Assembly (NCBI GenBank): GCA_019188255.1 | Contig: JAETXT010000011.1 | Span: 2,418,001 to 2,482,000 of the forward strand | Length of the DNA: 64,000 nt | Reading direction: 5' to 3' | Source: Verticillium longisporum | Lineage: Eukaryota; Ascomycota; Sordariomycetes; Glomerellales; Plectosphaerellaceae | In this document: positions 25,858 through 38,128 of the stretch, piece after piece | Layout of the letters: every line of letters begins with the position of its first letter | How positions within the stretch are numbered: the stretch's first letter is position 1 | Position numbers and translations under genes: made by a program | Notes under the pieces: model-generated | Database searches by the model: none | Seen by the model: the letters and a program-made list of their open reading frames with translations, nothing else | What the model was told of the DNA's origin: nothing

Positions 25858-27622
25858 ATCACGTTTGGCAACCAACACCTCAGCCCTCTGCTCGCTGTTG
25901 CGCGCCATCACAGCATCACAGGCTGCCCCTTGCACAGTTTTCCTGCCTGAGATAGCCTCGTCCGGAGCCTTGAACATACGTTGAAGACCACGAAACGTGT
26001 ACGGCTTCTTGCAGGTTTTCCGTGCACGGGACCCCATACGTTTATTCCCCCCCCTTTTACCTTTCTTCACCTGTTGTCTAATCACCATCTTTCCTATATA
26101 TGAGGTCCGCAAGACAAAACGCAGTCTCTGACATGACTACATTGTGAGGGCGTGGAGGTTACTGACAATTAATGAACGAGATGATTGTACTTTTTCTTTC
26201 TTCCATGTAATGGTATAGGATATCTGGAAAGGCGAGCAAAAGGAGTACGTACAGTACACAAGGGTCCACAGTACCACCGCAGCCGAGCTATTTCTTCTGG
26301 GATTTCATGTATTTTTGGACAGACAAGCAGTCAATCAGTCAGCAGAGCTTCAGTTGATATAAAGCGTTGAACAGCCATTGTGACCTGATGCTGTGTGAAT
26401 CGGCGTGGAACAGCACTCAAAGTCGAAGGGAGGCAGGCAGCGCCTTGACGACGAGTTTCATGGACAGACACCAGGGCGGCGCCAGTCGAGTAGGGAATAG
26501 ACCGATCGATCGGGGTTTTCGTTGACACCACGTGAAGGTGCAGAGCGCGTCTGCAACTGGCTGGGGCGATCGGGGGTCGGTCGATTGGGCGATTGGCCGC
26601 AGCTAGGAAGGTGCAGCTCACGGCCGGTCGCTGGAAGGCAGGCAAGGCAGGGAAGCAAGCGCGAGACGTGACGAGTAGCTGAGCGTCAGGTGCTCCTCCG
26701 GAGCGGACGCTACGGGTGCCCCACTATGACTGTGGCTGGTGTGTCGAGAAAGCGGCCAGAAAGCGGGGGAACAGTCGTCATACCAGGAGAGCTTGCTGCC
26801 CTTGGGCCAATGAAGCCGTGTGATGGCATGTGCCTTGGCACCACCCCCGACACACCTGATGTCGCTGCTGTCGCTGATGATACGCCTGGTGCATGCTGCA
26901 TTCCTCACGAGATGGGGGTTGTCATGGCCCGAGTGGTGCGGCTTGTAAAGCGGTCAGCTCTGGGTTCGCAGGCAGTACCATTGATTGTCTCACGGGAGTA
27001 GCTCAACCGTCAACGAAGAGATAGGTATCTATATACGGGCACAGGCAACGTAATCGTGTCGGAAGAACCCAAGGTACAAATATTTTCCCCTGGCAGTCGC
27101 ATCATGTCTGTAGCACTTGCCTAGGGTACGTAGCACATTGTGGCTTCGAGAGTTACGCAAGGTGGAAAGCGCGGGCGAGAAAGAAAGACAGACACCCTGG
27201 TAGCTGGCGTCGATCTCGCATGGCCCTGCCCCATCCCGCCTGTTGCCTGCTTCCCTGGTCGCCTTGTCCAGCCAGTCGACCTTGCCTCTAGAGGTACATG
27301 AAAAAGGCACACCACCTACGACATCCGTCCTCAGAGACTCGTACCGCACTCGCCCCCTTCTGAACCCCTCGCTCGGTCTCTACCCGGCTTGCGACGGTCA
27401 CCCGCATGACGACGAACGACCGTGCCGCTTTAAATACAACGGGTTCCCCCTCTCCCATACCACGCCCCCTCTCGCTTTATTGCCTTGTCATCCGCAGTCG
27501 AGTTGCTTTTCGACCGTTTTAGTCCAGCAAGCATCAGAGTTGAAGTGAGGTTCCGCTCGCAACACATACCCCAATCGACGTAGGACGTGAGCCGAATCCA
27601 ACACCAGCATCATCATATCAAC
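25858..27622. other. intergenic
   Basis: Nothing supported. Several overlapping frames of 60-105 codons exist on both strands without motifs. The last few hundred bases are CT-rich and probably form the promoter and leader of the DUF1774 gene. Confidence 0.5.
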
Positions 27623-28714
27623 ATGGACCGAGTTCACGCACGTAAGTCTTTCCTCTCACAGTGACTGCCCAACGGTCGTGACCTCCGCCTCCAGACTGAA
27701 CATCTGAATCTCCGAAGCAAATGAAGCTGACATGCATTAATTCCTCAAGTCAACCCCTTCGCTAAGAAGGAGACGCACAGCGCCGGCTCCACCACCACAT
27801 ACAAGGTTCTGACCATCTTGTCGTGGCTTTTGTCCGTCATCGTCTCGTTTTACTATGTTCTGTACACCCCTCATGATGGCTTTACCATCCGCAAAAGCAT
27901 TTGGGACCAGAACCGCCTGTACCCCACGGCCTTTACCTTGAACTCCCTCATTACCAGCATCTACTGGTGAGTGGTCGTTCCTGACGGACGCAAACCAACG
28001 CGCAACTGACAACGCCTAGGATCGTGCTCTTCATTCTCCAGATCGGCTACGTCGCTCACCTTTTCTCGAAGAACACCGACAATGTTCAGGCCGCTGCCAG
28101 TGTCGGCAGCCACTTCATCTTCAACAACCTGCTGCACTTTGCCTTCGTTATGCTCTTCGTCCGCTCCCACTTTGCCTGGGCCGAAGTTATCCTGATCATC
28201 AACTTCATCAACCTGTCCTCGCTCTACTTCCGCCACAACACCTACCCCCGCTTCATCCACGCGCCCGCCGTTGCCGGACCCCTCGCCTGGACCTTCGTCG
28301 CCATCTACTGGAACGGCGCCATCATGGTGCACCACCCCGACTCCCTTGTGGCCCGTATCTTTGGCAACATCTTCATCTGGTCCATCCTGGCCTACGGAGG
28401 CTTCTTCATTTTTGCCTACAAGGTAAGTGACTGTCCGCAAGCATATCTTTTTTGGGGGGGGGCTATGTGCTAACTCGGCCCAGGATTACACCATCGGCTT
28501 CGCCCTCAGCGTCCTCGCAGCCTCCATCGGTGTCGGCCAGTTCCTCCACCAGATTGTCGCCTTCCAGTGGATCTTTGCGTTCGTCATCATGTCGGTCCTC
28601 TTCGTTTCCACGCTCGCCGTCGCTGTGCCCGCCTGGACTGGCCGCGAGACCAACTGGGGCCGTGGCTCGGCTCCCGCTGATGCGGAGCGTGCTCCTCTTC
28701 TTGCTGACGACTAA
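27623..28714 (+). CDS. DUF1774-type polytopic membrane protein, 289 aa
   Basis: Integral membrane protein of unknown function, fungus-specific as far as I know. Exons 27623-27641, 27750-27966, 28020-28422 and 28484-28714; the first exon encodes only six full codons (MDRVHA). About eight hydrophobic segments alternate with short loops, beginning with SWLLSVIVSFYYVLY and including WIVLFILQIGY, FAFVMLFVRSHF and EVILIINFINL. The C-terminus ends in an acidic-dileucine-like APLLADD. Pattern and length fit the DUF1774 family as I recall it. Intron 3 contains a T6G9 run (28,448-28,462). Splice joins are all phase-consistent. No role can be assigned from sequence. Confidence 0.8.
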
Positions 28715-29329
28715 ATCGATCATTCCACGAGTTGGATCAAAACCAAAAATCATGCTGCGTCCTTGGTCCACTTGCCTCTGGGCGCCACATCATTGAGAAC
28801 AGACTACGAAATTGAGCTACGTGAATCGGGAGTGTATTGTGACAAGAAATTGGTTGACCTAATTGCGAAAGTGGGTCTGGGGTTGCCATCATTTTCTTTC
28901 GGGGGTGGATGTTGTCGCGCAAGTCGTCTTCATCGTGGATAGCTTTTGCTTGTACATAGCTGGCTTACAGGGAATTGTCTGCGCTGCGCAAATTGATTGT
29001 TTTACAGCGTCATGATGACTTGCAAATTACATGTTGCGCCTGACTCTTCTTGGGTGTGGGAAGCTTTATAGGAAGCTTTGTAGGACTTTTGTTGACATTT
29101 AGACACGAGAATGACGTCGTCGTCTCTTATCCAGAAGCTCTTATCAACCCCACAGATCCACATTTGATATGCGTGTCTCTCACCGAGCTTCACCGGTCCC
29201 GTTGATTCATGCTCTCTCGTCTCCATCCGCGATGCACCGACAACGCTCACCTGCAAAAGCCATAATCCCACCTGTTACTCAAACACGCTACTGCGCCGCG
29301 CCAGACATTGAGCCGGTAGCCCCCATGCG
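28715..29329. other. intergenic
   Basis: Short spacer between the DUF1774 gene and the holo-ACP synthase gene on the same strand. It contains the 3' end of the former and the promoter of the latter. No other feature seen. Confidence 0.5.
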
Positions 29330-29983
29330 ATGAGAGCCCTGAACCACTTCCCCTTGCCCCTCAACATTGGCACCGACATTTGCCAGGTCTCGCGCATATT
29401 CCGTCTCCTGACGGGGCCCCGCGGCACGCGTTTCCCCCATCGCGTGCTGACGCCCGAGGAGCGCGCCGCTGCCTCGGCCACGCAGCTGCGGCCGCTGCCG
29501 GCGCCGGAGGGCTCTCTCGACGGCGGCTTCGAGGTGCTGCGCGCGAACTATCCAGAGTGGTGGAAACGCTCGACGTTTGTGGCGGGACGGTGCGGCATCC
29601 CTTCTCTTTTCTTGACCCTTTTGCTTTCTGACGTACATCTGCCAATGTGGACTTCTCCGGGTTCCTGAGTGAAAAGAAAAAAAAAGGCTCGTGCTGGACA
29701 GAAAAATAGCTGACGGAGGCTGCACAGGTTCGCGGCCAAGGAGGCGGCTTTCAAGGCGCATCCGTTCTGGAGGCTGGGGTTCGGGGACGTGGTTGTTTCG
29801 AAGCCTGGAGGCTGGGAGGGACACGGGAGCGGGCCGCCTGTTGCTGTCGTTGGCGGGGCGGGAGGCGGGCAGAGCGCGTTGCTGTCGATCAGCCATGACG
29901 GGGACTATGCTACAGCTGTGTGTTTGGGGTTCGACAGGAGGGCGGGCGGGTTGAAGGGCGACGGTGGCGGGGCGTCATCGTGA
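29330..29983 (+). CDS. PPT2 homolog: holo-[acyl-carrier-protein] synthase (AcpS-type phosphopantetheinyl transferase)
   Basis: Transfers 4'-phosphopantetheine from CoA to the conserved serine of an acyl carrier protein. In fungi the AcpS-type enzyme acts on mitochondrial ACP, which supports lipoate synthesis and complex I. Exons 29330-29589 and 29728-29983, 171 residues, close to the usual size. The ADP-binding motif is IGTDICQVSRI near residue 13, followed by RFPHRVLTPEER and, across the intron, the catalytic FAAKEAAFKAH. The tail contains LLSISHDGDYATAVCLGF, the usual final strands. The 138-nt intron joins AGR to FAAKEA in frame. A cleavable mitochondrial presequence is not obvious. The enzyme type is clear; the organelle is inferred. 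Confidence 0.87.
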
Positions 29984-31020
29984 GGCGGTCGTCTGTGGGA
30001 TGGGTGTTTTGATTATGGTGTTTGCACTTTTTTCCATTGAGGGGCGGAAACGCTTTTCTGTGATGGACTGGCCATGATTGAGCGATGGTCAAAATATACT
30101 AGTTGGCTACAAGCTGTCGCCAGCCTGAAAGGTATCGACATGGGAACCAAGTTTTGAGGCTGGATGTTCAGAAGCCTATGCTTGCTAGGCTTCTGGCCTG
30201 CCAGTTGAATTTGTATCGGACCTCTGTCGAACCTCTGTACGTGGAGCACCACTCAGATAGCAACTCTCTTCTCACCAACATCCAATCGCATGTCTCGCCT
30301 TGAACAAAAAGCAGAGGAGGGACGAGTAGCAACTGAATCTGGGCTTCCAATCGTATGTGACCCCCACTCATAGCACCCTTTTCCTGTGACCAGTAGATGC
30401 AAGTGAGGCATTGTCACAGCTTCGATCTGCACCCCAGCACGGGGAGGTCGACTTCGTGCAGCCTTCTGTAGCCTATGGAAGCCAGCAGACTTGGCTCACA
30501 CCGCACTTTGACTGTCGTACAAGTCGGTGAGGCCCGAGCCAGGTGAACTATTGCTTTCACCACCTGGACCAGCCGAACATGCGGGCGAGCATTGGCGATA
30601 TCGGGGGGGCCCACCCGGCACCTGAGAAGCCAGGGTGGACGCGCGAGAGGCCCCCCCGCGGCGCCTGGAAGCCCAACGCTGTAGGCACAAACTGCAGCTG
30701 TCAACGCCCTGGAAGTCTGCGCCGGGGACGCCATTCGACCGCTGGGCTTCGGTGAGGCGGCGGGTCGGCAGGGACTGATCCAACTGGACGCAGCGCCCTG
30801 CAGCTGCATGCTGCTGGGCCCACCTTCTGATCTCCAGGCAGCCGGGAACTACCTAGACGAGGCAAGGTGAGCCAAGGTCATGCGAGGTGCTGATGCATTC
30901 ATGATACAAAACTGACCGAGTTTCTCACTCTCGCCCTCTTCATCACATCAACGTCGATTTTCTGCGACATTGCGATGCCCTGTTTAGCATGCCGGCTTGC
31001 TTTCAATCGTCTGCACAAGA
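29984..31020. other. intergenic, upstream of ABC transporter
   Basis: No gene supported. Frames of 60-130 codons overlap on both strands without motifs. Presumed promoter of the ABCC gene; an in-frame TAG at 30,985 limits upstream extension of that gene. Confidence 0.5.
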
Positions 31021-34000
31021 ATGATACTTGATATTTTACCCGAGCGGAGCTTCGTGCTCGCAGCTACCGGGCCTCAATCCTTGCTGTCCTCTTCAAGGTG
31101 AGTCGTTGGCCATCCTCGGCAATCTCCAAATGCAACAGCTGCACGTACTTGAAAAGACGAGGGACTGACGATGCCCATCCCCTAGTATCAACGATGGCCA
31201 ACTTCCGTGGGTCACCGAAATCTCTCTTTTGGCCGAAGCTGGGCACCTTCAGGTTTTGATCATACTCGTTTCCCTGCTCTGGACCTCATACCGGTTACTC
31301 AACCGCCAATACACCAAAAGGATTCGTCACCAGCTCAGCGCTTCCGCCCACCGATGGAGATGGGAAGCATGCGCCCCCACCATCCGCGCAACCACCTTCG
31401 TTTTCTTGGTCCTCGCTGCAGCCGAAGGCCAGACCAATGCTCTCAGTGCCGTTTGTGCTGCATACGCGTTGATCTTCGCCTTGTCGAGACTCATCAACGA
31501 CATGGAATGGCGCCACATCGCCTTGCACCAAACGAATTTTGTTCTCACGACCACCCTCATCCTCGTCGCGGCATCGGCTATCTTGCCATGCATCGAGGCA
31601 CGAGAGCCAGCGACGATTGCCTTTCCTCTGAAAGGGGCTGTCATCAGCCTGGCGCTTTCCGTCTTCATCTCTCTCATCACCCCACGCGAATGGGTTCCCC
31701 CCTCTCTCAAGCATGCACTGCCAAAGGGGGCGGTCGAGACGGATCCCGCCCCTGGGAGGTTTGCAGCTGGGCGGACTATTTCCTGACCTACGACTGGTTG
31801 ACACCGTTGATCTGGACAGGTGCTCGCCGCCCTGTCACCATTGACGACCTGCCCAAGCTGGCATGGTACGACGACCCGCTGCTGCTGTTGTCCAAGATCA
31901 AGGCGGCCCGGGCCAAGAGCAAAAATACACTATGGACCGTGCTTCGCCTCCTGAAAAAGGAGGCTCTCATCATGGCAAGCTGCATCGCCACGGCCTACCT
32001 GCTAGAGCTCGTCGCGCCGTTCGCCCTGTATCAGCTGCTTTCCTACCTTGCTGATCCCAAAGGTTCTGTGATACGCCCCTGGGTCTGGCTGCTCCTCATG
32101 TTCTGTGGTCCTCTGTCTCGCTCGGTCTGTTTCCAGCAGTATGTATTCACTTCAACAAGGTTGATCGTGCGCGTCAAGTCCTCCATGACCCAAGAGCTCT
32201 ATCACAGGGCCATTGCCTCGAAAGATGTCGAAGACGACGTCTTTGCCATTCCTTCCAAGGACAAGAATGCAAAGCCCGAGGGAAAGACGGCCCAGACGTC
32301 AAGCTCTACCGGCCGTCTTGCAAACCTCATGGCCGCTGATGTTGACGCCGTCTTCATGTCCCGCGACATAATCATGATCATGATCGGTGTACCAACAGGA
32401 ACGTGTGCCTCCATCATTGGCCTCTACAAAATGCTGGGCTGGCCATCCCTCGTCGGAGCCACAGTGCTCTTGCTCGCTTCGCCGTTGTCCATATTCATCG
32501 CCCAGCTCATGGCAAAGACGACGCGTGTCGTTCGTCGGGCACAAGACTCGCGCATCTCCCTCGTGTCAGAGTATCTCTCCTCAATCCGAGCTGTTAAGTA
32601 CTTTGCTTGGGAGGATGCCGCCATCAACAGGATCCTGGAGGCTCGCGAAAATGAGCAGCAGCACATGTGGCGAGTCTCCTTGCTCTATGTAGGTTTGGGT
32701 CAGGTCACACAACTGATACCGCAGGCTGCTCTGCTGCTCATCTTCTCGCTTCATGTAGCGGTCATGAAGCAGCCGCTTACTGCTGCTACAGCCTTTACGA
32801 CAGTGTACCTCGTGAAGAACATCCGTAAGAATATTACGCAGGCTGGCAGTTTGTCTAGGAATGTTACGGCCGCCATGATAGCACTCAATCGTCTTGACAA
32901 GTACTTTGATAGTACAGTGCCAGTCGAACAGTACTCTGAGGGTCCCCTCGCCATGAAGCAAGCTACGTTCCGTCGGAATAAGCTGGCGATGTTCGTGCTG
33001 CGGGACATCTCCGTCGACTTTGTTGAAGCTGGTCTCAATGTTGTGTCGGGCCAGAGTGGCAGTGGCAAGACGACTCTACTCCTCGCCATCCTCGGCGAGA
33101 CTGACCGACAGCATGGAACAGTGACTCGCCCCAAAGATGTCGCTTTTGCTTCCCAGACGGCTTGGCTACAAAACGAGACGATTCAGGATAACATCTTGTT
33201 CAACAGTACTTTTGAGCAAGTGCGCTATGACAGAGTCATTGACGCCTGCTGTCTGTCTTTTGACTTGAACCAGATGGACAAGGGCGACAAGACGGTCGTG
33301 GGCGAGAACGGTGCATCCTTGTCCGGTGGCCAGAAGGCAAGAGTCGCCTTGGCGAGGGCTCTCTACTCCAAGGCTCCCCTTCTGCTGCTCGACGACATCT
33401 TCTCTGCCCTAGACGCTAAGACGTCGGCCCTGCTTTGGGAGCGTTGTTTCTGCTCCGACATGCTCGACGGAAGAACGACTGTCCTCGTGGCTCAACAGCC
33501 TTGGGTAGCGGCTCAGTCTGATTTGTCCATCACCCTGGATAAGGGTGAGGTCGTCAGCACGGAGCAAAATCTTGGCATTGTCAGACAGCCCGTGGTGGCT
33601 TCGCAAGAAGTTGCGGGGGGGAGCAATCTGGGTGAGCCGGAACTTGAGGTCGAGAGTGATGCTTTGAACGACAGGAACAAGACCGCAGATGACCCAACTG
33701 GAAAGAACCTGGTAGCCCAAGAGATGAAGGCTAGCGGCAAGAGTGCCCGTCTCATGTGTAAGTGTCGACAGTATTATGACAAGAAATGCAGCCTGCTAAT
33801 CGGTGCCCAGTCTTCAAGTACATGACGTGCTTTGGCAGCCCATTCTACGCGGTTGTGTGCCTTCTGGTTATGCTGTTTATGAACATGGCCTGGCTCGGTA
33901 GTTCGCTGTGGCTGTCCGTCTGGGTCGAGGCTTATTCTAAACAGGAGGCTGTCGACATTACCTTTTATCTCGGCATCTATGCCGCCTTCACTATTGCCGA

Positions 34001-35761
34001 GACGATAAGCTACGCCCTCATGGTTCTTGTGTTTGAGAATGGTGCGTGGCACGCCGCAAAGAAGCTGCACCGCGACTTCATCCGTGCCGTCATGCGCGTG
34101 TCCTTATCGTGGTATAAAGACGTGCCAGTCGGCCGCATCATCAACCGCTTCTCGCGCGACATTTACTCTGTCGACTCGACCATCTGCTCACAGCTTCGCA
34201 ACTTCCTCGACTGCGGCATGAGCATTCTCTTTCGTCTTGGCGCCATCAGCTCCATTCTGCCCGTCTTCATGCTACCTGCAGCCGTGACGTGCGCCGTCGG
34301 CGTTGTTGTCGGCGAGATGTACACGCGCACGGCTGTGACCATCAAGCGCCTGGTTGCGTCGGCGCAAAGCCCCGTCTTCACGCAGTTCTCCGATACGCTG
34401 GCGGGTCTCGCTGTCATTCGGGCACGCGACGGCATGGGTGATGTGTTCAGCGAAGCGCTGGCCGAGAGGCTGCGGACATGGTCGCGCGCCGCAGAAGCCA
34501 ATTACAACTGCAACCGGTGGGTCGCGATGCGAGTGGACGTAATCACGGCGCTCGTGGGCCTCACGGCGGGCATCATTGCTGTGTCAAAGGCGGGGATCGT
34601 GGCGGTTGGCCTCGTAGACTTTTCTTTGACCTACGCAACGTGGTTGGGTCAGTCCATCCTGCACCCTGTGCGCCGCCTGTACGACCTCCAGGCCGGGGTG
34701 CAGGGTGTCAGTTTGTCCTGTTGTCCAGTATGGAACGTTAGCTGACTTCTTTTTAGTTTGCCAGGGTACGCGAGTATGCTGGGCTTGAGCCAGAAGAAAA
34801 GTCGGACAAGTCTTACGCTGAAGAGGGCCAGTACGCGGATGACGATGAGCATGTCATTCCCCGGCACTGGCCTGCGACGGGCAAGATTGAGTTTCGCAAC
34901 GTGACGATCCGATATGACCCCGAAGGACCTGACATTTTGACCAATGTTAATTTGAAGTTCAACGCCGGAGAGAGGGTGGCCATTGTTGGGAGGACAGGCT
35001 CCGGAAAGAGCACGGTAAGATCCAGCAACATTTCTCATGTGATTCGAGACTGACTGTCACAGTTGGTCCTGTCGCTGCTGCGGTTTACGCACATCGTATC
35101 AGGTGAAATTCTTTACGACGGCATCGACATCACGAAGACGCCGCGCCGTAGGCTGCGCGAAGCCCTCACCATCATCCCACAGGAGGCAGTGCTCTTCAAC
35201 GGCACCGTAGAGTCGAACCTCGACCCGACCGGCAACGTGGAAGAAGAAACTCTGGCCAAGGCGCTCCAATCATGTCGAGACATTGCCTCCTTCCAGAACC
35301 AGGCCAATGGCGCTCTCGAGGCAGACGGAAATGCACCGACGGCTGGCATCGCGCTCTCGACGCAGGTTACCGCCAAAGGTGAGAACTTCTCGCACGGCCA
35401 GAGGCAGGTGCTCTCGCTATGCAGGGCGCTAGTCCGAAAGAGCAGGTTGATGCTTCTGGACGAGGCGACGGCGAGCATGGACTACGAGACGGACAGGGGA
35501 ATCCAAGAGGCGCTGCGCAAGGAGCTCGATGAAGCGGGCGGAGATAGGACACTCGTGACGATAGCGCACCGGCTCAGAACGATCATTGATTATGACACGG
35601 TCGTCGTCATGGCTGGAGGAAGGGTTGTCGAGGTGGGCAGGCCGAAGGAACTGTACGCAAGGGCAGGGGTGTTCTATGACATGGTCTACCACAGTGGCGA
35701 AGGGGAGGAGCTGAAGGAGATGCTGAGAGGGGACGGTGAGTCGTCAGAGGTGTCTTCCTGA
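31021..35761 (+). CDS. ABCC-family (MRP-type) ABC transporter, about 1,500 aa; one apparent frameshift
   Basis: ATP-driven exporter of the multidrug-resistance-protein subfamily, probably plasma or vacuolar membrane; substrate unknown. Exons 31021-31097, 31186-33757, 33811-34706, 34757-35014 and 35063-35761. Order: N-terminal hydrophobic region (TMD0-like), TMD1, NBD1 (Walker A GQSGSGKTT near 648, LSGGQ, LLLLDDIFSALD), TMD2, NBD2 (GRTGSGKST near 1,260, FSHGQ, MLLDEATASMD). NBD1 has Asp where the catalytic Glu is expected, as is usual in ABCC proteins. The frame breaks near 31,754-31,756 (G3): the upstream frame continues as nonsense, while the next frame carries SWADYFLTYDWLTPL, the conserved lead-in to TMD1. 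One extra base restores one protein, with the exon sum divisible by three. Start: first ATG after an in-frame stop, with a GTGAGT intron behind it. Confidence 0.85.
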
Positions 35762-36462
35762 CGCTGTGGAATGGTCATCATGGTCCCCGGGCGAGCGAGG
35801 CTAGAATGAGGATTGTCTTCAGCCCATGCACTTGGCAGTAGCCACCTGTCTATGTGATAGATTTGTATGGTAGTGGGCCCCTGATCGGGACGTCCGGGTT
35901 CTCTCCGTGCCCAGAGGGGTGGTATAACAGGCTGGCGGACCCCTCTTACTGGCCAGTTGTAGAAACTCAAGTGTGTTACTCTTGCTTGGGGAGTAAACAT
36001 TCACATCCTTGGTTGCCTCTGCCGTGTCGACATCGCCAACAGCTTCATTTTCATCAACATTGGGAAGTCACCCGTAAGATGGCCCCTTCCCGGGCAATGA
36101 CCGGTGGGGGATCGGCTTATCGGTCTACGAGACTTGGCCGGTGTTTCCCCGCGATCCGCCCCCACCGCCCACCGCTCCTGCCCTATCTGATTGTCTGGTC
36201 TGGCCCGTGCTTTCTTGAAAGTTGATGGCCAAGTGGACACGATACCGCGATCGTCCGTCAAGTCGCGTTGACTGGCTCTACTACACCCCCGACTCCTCGA
36301 AAGAGCTTCATACTTCGAGCGTAGAGACCTTCACTCTCTGTTCAGGGCAGTCTGACCATTCCCATCGACGCTTGTAGTAAAGCCTCGCCCAGCACATCTG
36401 TCACGTCTGTTCTTGTTCTCCTTCCCCTTTTTGGAACTCTGACCTTCGCAATCGCCGACACC
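35762..36462. other. intergenic
   Basis: Spacer between the ABCC transporter and the zinc transporter, same strand. No additional gene, RNA or repeat recognised. Confidence 0.5.
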
Positions 36463-38128
36463 ATGGCTATCCGTTCCCTCAAACCAGTCCTGTGTGGCTT
36501 GGCCCTCGCTTTTGCGCTGCACGCCGGCATTGCTGCTGCTTCGTCGGCCTACGACAAGGGCGATCCTCTTTTCAATGCCCAAGCCCTCGAGAACCTGAGC
36601 CTCGAGGAGCTTGACGGTGAGCTTCAGGTAGGAAATGCCCCTAGGCCTCACCCCTCCACTTCCAACCGCAATGTTGCCCCTGAACACAAGTTCAATCCAT
36701 TTGGAGGCGGGTTCGCACACGATAGCTAACACAGCTACTAGCAATGCCCCATCGTTGCCTCTCTCTCGGGCGCAAAGGCCACGCACTTTGCCTCGCAGAC
36801 GTCGTCCTTCCTTTCTCGCGCCTTCGCCGTGCTCTTTCCCGCCGAGCGCCCCGCCATCAATGCCCTCCTTGCAACTCTCTACATCTCTGGCCCCCCGAAC
36901 CTGCTGCTGGCCCTCTGCCCTCCCGATATCGATCCGGCCTCGCTCTCTGTCATGGTTGCCTTTGCCGTCGGCGGTCTCCTCGGCGATACTCTCTTCCACC
37001 TGCTACCCGAGATCTTCCTCGGCGAGGACGAGCCCGACAAGACGCGCTTTGTGCTGGTCGAGCCCAAGCGTAATCTTCTTCTCGGCGTCGCTATTCTTGT
37101 GGGCTTCATGACCTTTGTCGCCATGGATAAGGGCCTTCGGATCGCAACCGGCGGCGCCGGACACGACCACGGCCACGGACACTCGCACGGTGAGGCCCAA
37201 GAGGTTGCCGCCGAGGCCGTTAGCTCCGCGCTCGACAAGGCGGACGGCAAGGCCAAGAACCGCAAGGCTAAGAAGGGCGAGGTTGCCGTCGTCAAGCCCG
37301 CTGAGAAGGAGATCAATGCCAGTGTCAAGCTGGGCGGGTACCTGAACCTTATGTAAGTGCACCAAGCCTTCTTCTCTTGTGCGTGTCAAGACATCTGACG
37401 TGAGTAGCGCCGATTTCACGCACAACATCACCGATGGTCTTGCCATGTCGGCCAGCTTCTACGCATCGCCCACTATTGGCGCCACAACGACGGTGGCCGT
37501 CTTCTTCCACGAGATCCCCCATGAGGTTGGCGACTTTGCGCTGCTTGTGCAGTCTGGTTTCAGTAAGCGGGCCGCCATGGGCGCGCAGTTCGTCACGGCT
37601 CTCGGCGCGCTGCTGGGCACCCTCATTGGGATTGCTGTGCAGGAGCTCGGCGGTGGAGCCGGTGACGAGGGCGGACCGATGGGACGAAACGGCGGTATCT
37701 GGGGCACCAGCCTTGTAAGTGGTTCATATTTATTTTCTTGCTCGTTCTTATTTCACCCCAACGTGGTGCAAGAGTCTTGTCTTGTCTTGTTCCTGCGCAT
37801 CCGATTTACCCAGCTTCCTATTTGCGCCGGTTGCATACAGGCGTCCGACGGTACCCCTATCGAGCTTCCTCTTTATCCCTCGTGCATATGTCGCCCCGCC
37901 TTGAGTATGAACCGACCCGCGGCTGACTTTTTGACTTCGCAGAGCTGGGGTGACCTGTTGCTGCCGTTCACGGCCGGCACGTTCCTCTACGTCGGCACAG
38001 TGGCTGTCATTCCTGAGTTGCTGGAGACGGGTCCCAACAAGGCCCAGGAGCTGAAGAAGACGGTGGTGCAGTTTGCAGCGATTGCTCTGGGAGCGGGCAT
38101 CATGCTGTTCATCTCGTGGCACGACTAG
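36463..38128 (+). CDS. YKE4 homolog: ZIP-family zinc transporter, KE4/LIV-1 type, 422 aa
   Basis: Moves zinc across the ER or another secretory membrane into the cytosol, as its yeast and mammalian KE4 relatives do. Exons 36463-36627, 36742-37352, 37408-37714 and 37943-38128. A signal peptide (about residues 1-25, LCGLALAFALHAGIAAAS) precedes the first membrane block. The His-rich loop HDHGHGHSHG lies at about 196-205 and is followed by a Lys/Ala-rich linker. The metal-binding helices carry HNITDGLA (about 267) and HEIPHEVGDFALL (about 298), the LIV-1 signature. Intron 3 (37,715-37,942) is 228 nt, a multiple of three, and has no stop in frame, so retention would insert 76 residues. The splice sites GTAAGT and CGCAG are strong and the intron translation looks non-conserved, so I treat it as an intron. 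Confidence 0.9.

Noticed and set aside
31207..31757. Separate protein in the second frame upstream of the ABC transporter
   Set aside because: The overlapping hydrophobic frame with a supported splice site is the real N-terminus; the other frame is Pro/Arg/His-rich antisense-like noise.
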